Assembly: GCF_000247815.1 (NCBI RefSeq)
Contig: NC_021673.1
Span: forward strand, 111,468,766-111,532,765
DNA: 64,000 nucleotides
Source: Ficedula albicollis
Taxonomy: Eukaryota; Chordata; Aves; Passeriformes; Muscicapidae
Direction of reading: 5' to 3'
A model generated the notes under the pieces. The model did not search any database, was not told where the DNA came from, and saw only the letters and a list, made by a program, of their open reading frames with translations. Position 1 is the first letter of the stretch. Every line of letters starts with the position of its first letter. Shown piece after piece: positions 53,421-64,000 of this stretch. The position numbers and the translations under genes are program-made.

Positions 53421-54825
53421 GTCTGGTCAGAGAAACCTGGATCTGGCCAAACAAAGCCTCTATTCTCCTACTCATATGGCTTTCATTATTAACTCATAGA
53501 TACATACTTATATTTCTTGAAATCAGTAGTGAAGATCATCTTTATTGTCATGGTTATGATGAGAGGGAACGTTAATACTGTGGTCAAACCTGTCACTGTG
53601 TCATGTCTTGCTTTAGTTCGTCTTCACTGACTCTTCTACACTGCTAGAGGACATAGTCATTAAAGATTTTAAACCTTATTTTCCTGAATTCCCTTGTTTA
53701 CCTTAATTCTCAAGTGGTTTTGGATTTTACTTTTCTTGTTTCTCTTTTCTGTACAAAGAACAAAATTAGAATGAATAGCAGAATGTTTGTTTGGTGTAAA
53801 ATTTACAAAAAAAAATCCACTAAGTGATCATTTAGACCAGTGCTGTCTTATATGTAGAGAATAAATGAAGAGCATCTCTAAAATGAAATGTAAAAGAAAC
53901 AATTTTTTCTTCTAAAAATCATCTACAAAGCAAGAATGGGGGCACTATATGTTAACTGTTTAATGAGCTGCTAATGAGAATTCAAATATACTACTCCTAA
54001 CTTTGAAAATAGAATTTTCTACATTACATACATCTACATTAAACAGCTCTGACTCCTCTGAAATTGAATCTGACACATATAAATATATTTCAATATTATT
54101 GAATTCTAAAGCAAAATAATGGTTCCATAGATGGAAATTATTTTAGAAAAATGTTAATTCACTTTTTGTGCTGTTGTAGCACAGCAGAATATTCTCATGA
54201 GATGTATGCATATATGTATACTATATATATGTACACATACATCTTAATCATTAAATTTTTTTACTGGATTACACATTACTGAGCAAAATAGTATATGCTT
54301 ATTATAGTATATGTAAATCTGTACAGTGGAAATAATTTTTGCAAGTTAAATGTGTCCTTGATTCTTGTAATTGTTTCTTCAAATATTTTCATGGCTCTAT
54401 CAGGACTGGAGTTCATATAGTTTTGCCTAGTATTTTTCAAACATTGGTCTCGTGAAAATCAATGATCATGAAAAGGTACATGGCTGCCTAGTGGTTAAAT
54501 ATGTTTCCTTAGATCAGTCTTTTATCCAGGTTTGATCAGGTTTTGTCCATAGATGCTTTAAATATCTAGTCAAATTAGTGACAAGCCTTGATGGCTGTTA
54601 TATCAGGTCCAATTTACATAAAGCAAAATTAACTCAGGCACAGAGCAGCCTCACCCCTGATCAGCCTTACTCAGTACTTAAAAGTACTCACCTCAGCATA
54701 AAGGCAGTGATCAAAATGCAGATCATTCTATCAACTTTCTGATGTATATTTAATTAGGTATTTGATCTGAGTAATAGTTATGGAAATGTCTTGTTTACTT
54801 GTTTATTTCAACTTGTTTCAACTGC
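53421..54825. other. Unassigned AT-rich sequence
   Basis: A TA/GTATA-rich patch lies at about 54200-54245. No gene or transposon was recognised. Confidence 0.5.
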
Positions 54826-55338
54826 CTTATGGGGAACTTCCACTTGCCAGATGATCACTGGGAACACCATACAGCTGGCACAAACAGGAGAATTCTAAAA
54901 CACCTGGATGATAACTTCATGGTATGGATTCTAGGGGTACTAGGAAAGATGTCCTTCTTGATTTGTTGCTTATGGATAGAGGGGGTCTCAGGAGTGGTGA
55001 TTGGTGGCCACCTTGGCCACAGTGACCAGAGAACAATTGAGTTTAAATCTAGTCTGACTGGACGAAAAGTACAAGCCAACCTTCAGCCCTGGACATGAGA
55101 AGAGCAGACTCCAGGCTGCTCAAGGATCTAAGTAGGTAAAGTCTCCTGGGAAAATATCTCTGAAGGTTCTGGGGTCCATCAGTGCTGAGGACTTTTTGAG
55201 CTCCACATCCTAAGAGAACAGGAGCAGGCAATTACAAAATGTCAGTAGTCAAGCAGCCATGGAGCTGTCCCGTGCAGGGACAGGAATTGGACCTCAATGA
55301 TCTTTCTGGATCCATTCCAACGCAGGATACATGTTCTA
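54826..55338 (+). mobile_element. CR1 LINE fragment: endonuclease part joined to 3' tail
   Basis: The translation around 54829-55060 follows the CR1 endonuclease C-terminal half. The GDFNLPD box reads GNFHLPD, and GGCLGHSDH reads GGHLGHSDQ, so two catalytic positions (Asp, His) are lost. Linker-like sequence follows (AAGAGCAGACTCCAGGCTGC, ACAGGAGCAGGCAATT). Then, from about 55280, the sequence moves straight to the CR1 terminal tail (AATTGGACCTCAATGATC, TTCCAACGCAGGATAC). The whole reverse transcriptase and most of the 3' UTR are missing, so a large internal deletion has joined the two ends. The copy is non-functional. Confidence 0.87.
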
Positions 55339-55943
55339 GCTTTACAGACAATGAGGTTTATAAGGTCAAAATCTTGTCAGCTCAAACTAGCTTGTGTATT
55401 TTGATGTCTTTGATCATATATTCATGTTAGATTTTCAAGTAAAAATGGGAATATCAAGATATAAATAACACTAAAATATAATTTAGACAGGTAAGAATGG
55501 TCAGTTCTAAAGCTTTTCAATTCCAACAGAATTCTTCTTGCTTGCTCAGGCTATTCAACATTTCTATGTGTCTTAGATGCTATATAAGAATAGATTGTGA
55601 CATTTATAACAGACACTGTCTGCAATTTCTGAGGAGAAATTAAATTATTTAACTATTTCTCTGAGTTTCTAGTATGTACTGACTAAATTGCAAGGATAAA
55701 ATAGCATATTATAAGATATATATCAGAAAATCAAAGAGCTTTACGTAAGCTTCAAAATAGTCTCATACATTTCCATGCCTTATGAGGAGTTTTTAATTAA
55801 CAGATTTTTGATATATTGTCAAATCTCAAACAAGCAAATTTAAATGTGATATTTTCTAATTTTAAAATTAATTATAATGAAATTTATCTCTAATCATAAA
55901 TTCAAAATTCTATTTCATGCAAGTGAAGATGGATTTTGGTCAA
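55339..55943. other. Unassigned AT-rich sequence
   Basis: No gene or repeat family was recognised. Confidence 0.5.
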
Positions 55944-56054
55944 GAAAAGTCTCAGAATTCTGGAATGGTCAATATCTCTACATCTACTTATATGCGGAAA
56001 AGTCTCAGAATTCTGGAATGGTCAATATAATATCTCTACATCTACTTATATGCA
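55944..56054. repeat. Tandem duplication, period 53 bp, two copies
   Basis: GAAAAGTCTCAGAATTCTGG occurs at 55944 and 55997, and both copies end in ATCTACTTATATGC. Copy 2 has a 3-bp ATA insertion within TCAATATAATATC. Confidence 0.93.
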
Positions 56055-58503
56055 AGTTGCATTGACCTCTGCTCTCAGAACACACAATGGTTTAGGGGAG
56101 GAGGAATTTTATCAGTAATTCTTAAGATATGATTCTTAGTAACTGTGCGGTTTTCAATTCAAGATCTTCCATTCCAGAATTGTTATTCATAAAGAGTAAA
56201 TGTAATCAAGCTCATTCAAACCTCAGTTCTGGCTTAACAGTTGATATGTATTATTTATCTTATTGGTCAAATCTTTTTGAAAGCACGGGATTCACGTGAA
56301 TGAAAACTCTATGAGCCGTCTCACATAACTAATGCAAAGATTAATTACAGTAGAAGGGGCAAAAGTGAACTGATTTACATATTTCCAAATGTAGCAAGTG
56401 TAAAATATTCTTCAAAGTAAATTATCACTGACTTGATGAGCTGAGAGACAGAACTGTATTTGCCATGAATCGCCTTTATCTTCAAGGCTGAATATAAGAA
56501 TGGCACATTTGCATAAAAATCTAAACAGTGAATCTCAATATTAACTGCTAATTGAATATTCCTGATTAAAATTTTAATCCTTGAAAGCAATTACATTTTC
56601 TTCTGAAGACATTTTTGATTGATTCCTTCAGTAAAGATGCTGGGAACTCTTTGGAAATCATTTTAATGGTGTTAAACTGGTGTCTCTTCACACATCAGCC
56701 CCCTGGGAATGGCTAATTATGAACACTATCTACAGTCAGGACTTTGGACTGGTTCTACATTTATGTGAACCTCTTTCTTCCCAGCACTGAGAACACAGCT
56801 GGCAATTGAACAAATATGCTAATGTGGCAGGCCAGGACGAGTCAAAAACTGTGAACTTTCTGAGAAAGAAAACTTTCCGAGAAACTATTAATTGCAGAAA
56901 CAAGTAATTTCTATTTTAGCTGCTGCAGAAAGCTAGGCTTCTCCTTTCTCCTCACTTTAAAGTGCAAAGAAACATATGCTGTAGATCATTATTTGAGATA
57001 AAGCTGAGGGAAAATTTTAGCCTTATTTTGTCATGAATTTTCAAAAGAAATGGCTAATAAATAGTAAAGGGCCTGAAAAGTACCACAGATTCTTGGGAAC
57101 GGGGGTGGGTAATATTTTTGTTTGTTTGTTTGTTTTCTTTTGGTTTTTTTTTGTTTTGAGGTGCAGGGTTTTTTTGTTGTTGTCGTTTCCTTTAACTAGA
57201 AAATGGATTGGTTTAAACAGGAATTACCTGCTAGTTAGAAAAAAAGCCCTCCACTCCACTCTGTACTTTACTCAATTTACCTTGTGTAATTCTGATGATA
57301 GTAAGGTTTCCTGGATTTTAAACCCAAAGTGTGATTTGGGTAAAATGAAGGATCTTAGATGTAAACCTTGTGAGGGTGGTCTTGGCACATTACCTCCAGC
57401 ACTTACAAGAACTATTAACTTCCAAACATTGTATTTTGATGAAATGTCAATTTTATCATTTTTAATGGCTGTCTTTGAATTGACATATCTCTGTTTTCAT
57501 ATTGAGAATTCTGCATAAAATTTGCAGAAAAAATGGTTTTGTTTGGTGGGATTTTCTTACCACAGCAGCAAACTCCTTTCCTTCTAGAATATCAGGGGGT
57601 TTTTGCTTCCTCTTAATCTAGTATATATTTTTGAAGGGTCACTGCCATTTCAACTGTAATCTCAGAAATCTCATTTAAAGTGATGATACTGGCACTTGGG
57701 CTATTTGAATTAAATAAGAAATTTTGTCCTTGTTTTTGTCTCCAACAGTATGCTTAACTTCCTTTGCTCATCTATATCCTCCAGATCAAATGCAGCAAAT
57801 GAAAGGGAGCATCTTTTATTGACTTCAATACTCTTTGGATATATTTAGATGTGGCTTTACAGTAATGATTTTGGCATCCCCCCTCTTTATTATTTAGAAA
57901 CCTAAATTCTTCTGTGATTCCTCAGTGCACATGGAGTAACGTATTTACTTCTTTTTCTTGCAAGCAAAATATTCAATGTGTGTATGTGCCACATGACTAT
58001 AATCTATTTTTAAATATTTTTATGAATTTTAATGTTAGATGTTCAGTGGTTTGAGCTTGTTCCAGTGTATTCAGAGTAAGAGATTTTCATACTGATGATT
58101 TTTCTTTTTCAGTCTTTAATTTTCACTACAGCATAAAGTAAATATTACTTTGAGTTCAATAATAATTATACAGGACAGCATATAGTGCCACCAAGAGAAG
58201 GTCAAACCATGTCAAACAAGCCTGATCTTGTACTGAGATTACTCTAACAAAAAGTTTGAAGTGTTCGAAAGCCCAGGAAACAGCATTTTGTGTCTCTAGC
58301 TGGGAATAGTGCCTCAATTAAAGGTGATACAGTAACAAAGGTATATAACACAAAGAAATTGTTTCATGAAAATTCAAGGGTCTATGTTTTAGTCTTACTT
58401 GCTAATCTTACTTGAGAAGTCATTTTCTTCAATGAAAGTACATCAAGGGAATGGATAATTTTAGTTCCTGATATCTTACTTCCCAATTCCTGATTTTCAG
58501 TGA
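56055..58503. other. Unassigned sequence, no gene supported
   Basis: A T/G-rich stretch (TTTG repeats) lies at about 57115-57185. The 161-codon open frame at 57033-57518 crosses that stretch, which explains its aromatic-rich N-terminal half. No domain is recognisable, so I do not annotate it as a gene. Confidence 0.45.
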
Positions 58504-59353
<850 letters not shown>

Positions 59354-62300
59354 GTGCAGGTATTCTGAAAAATATAACAGCCCCAATATAACAGTCTCTC
59401 TCAATTTTGTGATAGTAATTGTATTATTAATGTTTCAAATTGTTCATTACAGTATAAAACTTTCTTTTCAACACAGAGGGAGTGCTTATAAAAAGCTCAC
59501 CTGTTCCTTCTGATTGGTTATTCTCTTTAGACCTCTATGCTAATAGCAGTTGAAATGGAGTATCCAGTAAAAGGAGTACAATCTGAATATGTGGTTGCTT
59601 AGGTTCTCAGTCTCCACAGAGTCTAAGTCAGTAAAAGGAAGGTCAGGAAGCTATGTGTTTTGTTCCACTTTCTACCACTGTCTGTCTTAGAGCACTGGAA
59701 ATTCTTACTCAGGCTTCCAGTTCTTACTGGTTATTGTGTGAGACAGTAATAGCAGCTGATATTACTACTTGCAATGATGAATAGAGCAAAAATATTAAGT
59801 ATGCTGTTGCCATAGAAATTCCAGATTTCTTTAATAATTAATGTATTGTTAAAAGTGAGAAGTATTTAATACATATGTTTGTTGTGAGGAATTTATTTTC
59901 AAGACAGCTTTTAAAGCTTTTATAACAACTCAATCAAAAATAAATATAGTATCAAAATTTATCCACTCCCAAGAGTAGATCTTATCAAAAAATATGCTCC
60001 ACTAAAACAAATACTAATTAGAAAACATTTTTGCCTTGATTTACAGTAAGCACAGAGATAAAGCTCTTTTCTATCTGTAGGAGGAAAGTTCTACTTTGAA
60101 ATAACAAGGTACAATATAGTAGTCAATAGAATACAGAATGGAAACTTTCGTTTTTAAGCATAGCTCCATAAAGTGTGGTTATAACTTGCTATTCGAGCTA
60201 TAATTCTCGAAATATTTTTATATACTGTATCTCTTCTTACATGAGCATCAACTGGAGGCAACTGTGGTATTCCTAAGACACTTAATATTTTTCAGAGTTG
60301 TGCTACTTGAAAGATTTATATACACTGAAAAATGATATCAGATGCAGACTGTTATGAATCAGCTCACAGTACTGTGTGTGGAGGAAAAGAAGAGCCTCGT
60401 GTTATTATATGACATTCAGTAAATGTGCATGATTTGTGGTGTGGATGAGAACATCTTCCCCTGAATGCTCTTTTAAATTTGAAAACTATATTAAAGGCAG
60501 GTGCTCTGGCTGTTTGGAATGAAGGCTGCTCAGTCATAATACCACAGCAGAGAAACAGGATTGCACATTGCACCAGGGTATAAAATGGCTTTTGTTCTGC
60601 AGGCAGCACAGAACAAGGCAAACAGCTATTTTGGATTATCCAGGACATGTGACTGCAACTGGATTAAAATCCTACCTTTTTAACTTTATCTGTCCACACC
60701 CTTTGCTAAAACAGGCTGCATATTCCAAGAGCGAGCAACAAATTTGATGTGTACTTTTCAGCCTTCAGTGCATTGCAGCAGTTTTTGTTCAGGTGACTCC
60801 TGGAGCAGCGTGGCCTTATCAGCCCCATTCCCCTTCAGCCAGCTGTCAGATCCACACAGCATATTCTGCCACATCCACCTCCACTGTTCCTGAAACACAA
60901 CTGGGTGTAGGTCGAACAAACATTTTGTGAAAGTGGCACTGGAGTGCCACTCAGATCATATTTCCTTCCCTAATGGTCTGTTCCAGGTGGCTTGCAGAGA
61001 TTCAGCAACAGAAGATTGAGACCTTTTGTCTGTTGTAAGGTAGCACAGATGCAAGAAACATGGAGTCATTTTCTGTTTGACGTGTTTGGTTTGTTTTTCA
61101 CTTAAAAGATTAGTAAAACAGCAATAATGTTGAGAACAGAATTTATAGAAGTTTTTGGAGATTCTTACTATTGATATGATTTTCGCTCATCACTCAAAAA
61201 AGCAAGTGGCAATCCCTGGCACATCTGATTTAACCTCACAGTCCTTCCCTTCTGCCAAGAAATTCTCTGAATTCATCCTTCTTTTTCATGAAGTATTGAG
61301 GAGATCTCAATTAATTCCGGTGTTTTTCTCTATGGTGCTCAGCACTTGGTTTTTTTGAAAAGGGAAATTGAAAGGGCTACAGTTTTCAGATCATTGCAAT
61401 ACCACCAGATTGGGTTATTATATTTTGATCAAAAGGGAAAAACGGTGTTTGATGATTCTAAACCTTTTTTTTTTTCCCTGCATTGTAGGGATGGTATGAT
61501 AAAGATCTGATCAATATTTTTAGAAGTTCAGTCTATGAAATTCCACAGCATCCACTGTAAACAATTTTTAATGAAGCACTTCTGCAATTTGTCCATGCAT
61601 TGAAATTGTTTTTCTCATTAAGCTTTATGAAAGATGCTCTGCAAACAAGAAACATTAATCAAAGTGTTTGTTATAATATCAGATCATCTATTCACTAATT
61701 ATTTACAACATGCCTAAGGCTGATCTCTGAATTTTCTGCATGGGAAAATCATGTTCATCTGCTCCAGCTTAACCCCTGAGAATTGCTTGTACCTCTGTTT
61801 AAGCAGCAAGTAAAGGAAAAAGTAGGGAATTAAAAAACTGGAAGACTTGATTGGACAATGATTTGTAATATAAAACATAGAGAAATAAATTTTTTTTTCA
61901 CTTTCAAAAACCTCACTTTGTTTTTATCTACAGAGAGGACAGTGAGCACCTCTATAACCTAATGGAACAGCTGTACTTATATACTGATACTAACTAAAAA
62001 TAAATTGAATCCCTAAATCACAAGCTTTTATTTTTATACCGTGACTATACATTTTTTTCCATAATGGTTCTGCAGGAATCGTTCTTGCTCATTATTTGCT
62101 TCTGGTCTCAAAAGCTACCCAGTTATCAACACACAAAAAAAAAAAAAAAATTTTCTATTACTGAATTCATATAAATAAAACAGTTCTGTGAACCACAGAC
62201 AATGCCCTGAATCTCTTGACTACTCTATCTCGCAGATTTAGAAACACTGTTTTAAAAAAATACAAAATTATGCCATATAAAAACTATTCAACCCAGTTTA

Positions 62301-62814
62301 TGTCCGATATGCTGCCATATTTTTAGGGTGTGGTTTTACTCTTATAGCAGCACGTATGCTACAAGTGGCCATGTAGGAACTGCTGATAGAGTTGCCTCCT
62401 GTTTAGAACTGAGCAGGATTATTCCCATTTCAGTGTGAAGCCTGCTATTTCTGCATTCTATAGGCACTGCTGCTGACAGGTATGTGATGAAGAGCTCACC
62501 ATCTATGTTCCAAAATCCTTTCCTGAAATTAAACTATTAATCCACAGGGAAACTTCCAAGCAATATTGTGTTGCTTCTTTATTGTCACATTATGCTGCAA
62601 TACAGAAGGGAAACTCTCATAAAAGTAAATTCTTTGCTTTTCTCAAAACCTGTCATTTTCACTGGGGAGCAGCTGCTTTGTGCTTTGTTTCAAATAGTCA
62701 TTCTGCAGAATTTTTTTATGTTCAAGTTAGACTTGTTGAAATAAAAAACTAGAAGATTTTCACTTGCTGATGAGTATCCAGTGAAGCTGTGGCTTAATGT
62801 AATTATTCCTTCCA
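59354..62814. other. Unassigned sequence, no gene seen
   Basis: An A17 run lies near 62134-62150 but is not preceded by recognisable transposon sequence. A 94-codon minus-strand frame at 60364-60648 has no recognisable domain. Confidence 0.5.
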
Positions 62815-63305
62815 CAAGGATCTTAAATATCATCTAGTCCAACCATCCTGCCATAGGCATAGGCAGGGACAGTTTCCACTAGACCAGGTTGCTCAAAGCC
62901 ACAGCATTGTCTTACCTTGAACATTTCCAAGGGCAGGGCATCCACAACTTCTTTGTGTGACCTGTCCCAGTGCTTCAAAAAGTATCCTACTTCTATCTAG
63001 TCTGAATTTCAGTTTGAAGCCACTCTCTCTGACCACTACCTGCCCTTGTAAAATGTCCCTATCCAGCTGCCTTGAGGCTCCATTAGGTGCTGGAAGGTGT
63101 TTTGATGTCCCTATCCAGCTGCCTTGAGGCTCCATTGGGTGCTGGAAGGCGTTTTAAGGTCCTCAAAGTCTTTTTCTGTCTGGGCTGAACAACCCCAACT
63201 CTCTCAGCCTGTCTTCTTAGGACATCTGTTTCAGCATCCTGATCATTTTCCTGGACTACTGTGGACCCACTCCAGCAGCTGTCCTTATGTTAGGAATCCC
63301 AGAAC
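62815..63305 (-). mobile_element. CR1 LINE 3'-end fragment with internal duplication
   Basis: Read on the plus strand, CTTAAATATCATCTAGTCC, CACTAGACCAGGTTGCTC, TGACCTGTCCCAGTGCTTC, then GGCTGAACAACCCCAACTC and CATCCTGATCATTTTCCTGG follow the reverse complement of the CR1 3' UTR into the C-terminal coding end of ORF2. The element is thus minus-strand and 5'-truncated near 63305. It carries a 52-bp tandem duplication at 63053-63155. Confidence 0.9.
63053..63155. repeat. Tandem duplication inside CR1, period 52 bp
   Basis: ATGTCCCTATCCAGCTGCC occurs at 63053 and 63105, and both copies run to GGTGCTGGAAGG. There are two transitions between them (CATTAGG/CATTGGG and GGTGTTTT/GGCGTTTT). Because it lies inside the CR1, it postdates insertion or was present in the source copy. 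Confidence 0.92.
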
Positions 63306-64000
63306 TGAATGGATCAGATTTTCATGCAGTAACAATTAGGGAGACAATTTATTTATTTTGGGTGATCTGTTACTTTGAGTTCAGTTAAACAAAAATTTAT
63401 AAAAGGAAATACATGAAAATGCATGAAACCAGTTAAACAAAGCTATTTTCACTAGAAAAACTGTGTTATGATGATCAGATGTGTTATCCCCCCAGACTTA
63501 CTTTGACTATTTTAGAGCATTATATAGAAATCTTTACACAGAATCCCAACAAAGATTAGAAAGAGGATCTATATATTTAAATTAGAGTTGGTTACTGACA
63601 CGTAGTGAAACAGCTGAAATCAAGTGGTTAGCCTAACTTCAGTATTGGAAAGAGATGCATGTGGTGGGAGACAGGGATGGTAGTTGAAAGGCAAGGAAAA
63701 TTTAATTTAATAGAAACATGTTCTGTTTTTATTTAGCTCTTCCACTGATAATTTTATAAAAGTAATAAATTGTATGGCTCTGTCTTCTAAAAAAAAGTTT
63801 AAGCTGGAGACATACATTTGACATCTCAATATTTGTGGGCTGAGTAATAAGAATAGGTAGTGATTCGTTTCTGAAATATATTTTTGAAACTTTCTAAAAC
63901 TACTGTAATGATGGAAGAAGTGATACTCTGCTGATTTGGCACAATTCCAAAATAGTTTAGACTATACATTCTAGATTTGAGATGACTGAATGATCTTAAA
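63306..64000. other. Unassigned AT-rich sequence
   Basis: No gene or transposon was recognised up to the window edge. Confidence 0.5.

Noticed and set aside
54855..55231. Minus-strand frames over the 54.8-kb CR1 fragment
   Set aside because: They are antisense to the CR1 endonuclease match.
57033..57518. 161-codon open frame, the longest outside simple repeats
   Set aside because: Its aromatic-rich part comes from a T/G-rich tract, no domain is recognisable, and frames of this length occur by chance in 64 kb.
62134..62150. A-run considered as the poly-A tail of a processed pseudogene
   Set aside because: The upstream sequence shows no coding resemblance and no flanking target duplication was seen.

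Overview
The window looks like AT-rich nuclear DNA from a bird: intergenic or deep-intronic sequence with no protein-coding exon, tRNA, rRNA or other RNA gene I can support. The assignment to birds rests on several degraded CR1 non-LTR retrotransposon fragments. They include the 3' tail with its ATTCTRTG-type octamers and stretches matching the CR1 endonuclease and reverse transcriptase reading frame. A decayed LTR resembling an avian ERVL-type family supports the same conclusion. I cannot place the order or species. All family assignments are from memory of consensus sequences, not from a search.

Layout. 1-21 kb: unassigned single-copy DNA with an AAATAAC heptanucleotide array (about 1.0 kb), a near-perfect 759-bp tandem duplication (10.0-11.5 kb), smaller tandem duplications (5.5, 15.2 and 15.5 kb), a perfect 12-bp-stem hairpin (7.6 kb) and a CR1 3' tail (14.0 kb). 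21-24 kb: a 159-bp tandem duplication followed by a 2-kb plus-strand CR1 ORF2 relic with catalytic positions lost and internal deletions. 25-29 kb: a 2,115-bp uninterrupted CTCTT array (423 copies) and an array of about 20 perfect 12-bp CATATATATATA units. 31-35 kb: very AT-rich DNA with 209-bp, 498-bp and 56-bp tandem duplications, plus an assembly gap flanked by duplicated sequence. 38-46 kb: two small tandem duplications, then two long pure C runs (942 and 1,336 bp) associated with Ns. The first has duplicated flanks, so I read both as assembly artefacts. 46-56 kb: three CR1 tail pieces, a polypyrimidine tract, the LTR relic and a CR1 endonuclease-to-tail fragment. 58-59 kb: a third C run (804 bp) set exactly between two T23 tracts. 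62.8-63.3 kb: a CR1 3' end carrying an internal 52-bp duplication.

No genes act together here. The strongest pattern is structural: over a dozen local direct duplications (periods 20-759 bp) in 64 kb, with copy divergence from nearly zero to about 4%. Some are clearly unmerged contig overlaps (next to N). Others look like real local duplications. I found no evidence of a novel biological system. The open reading frames present are repeat translations, TE relics or chance frames.
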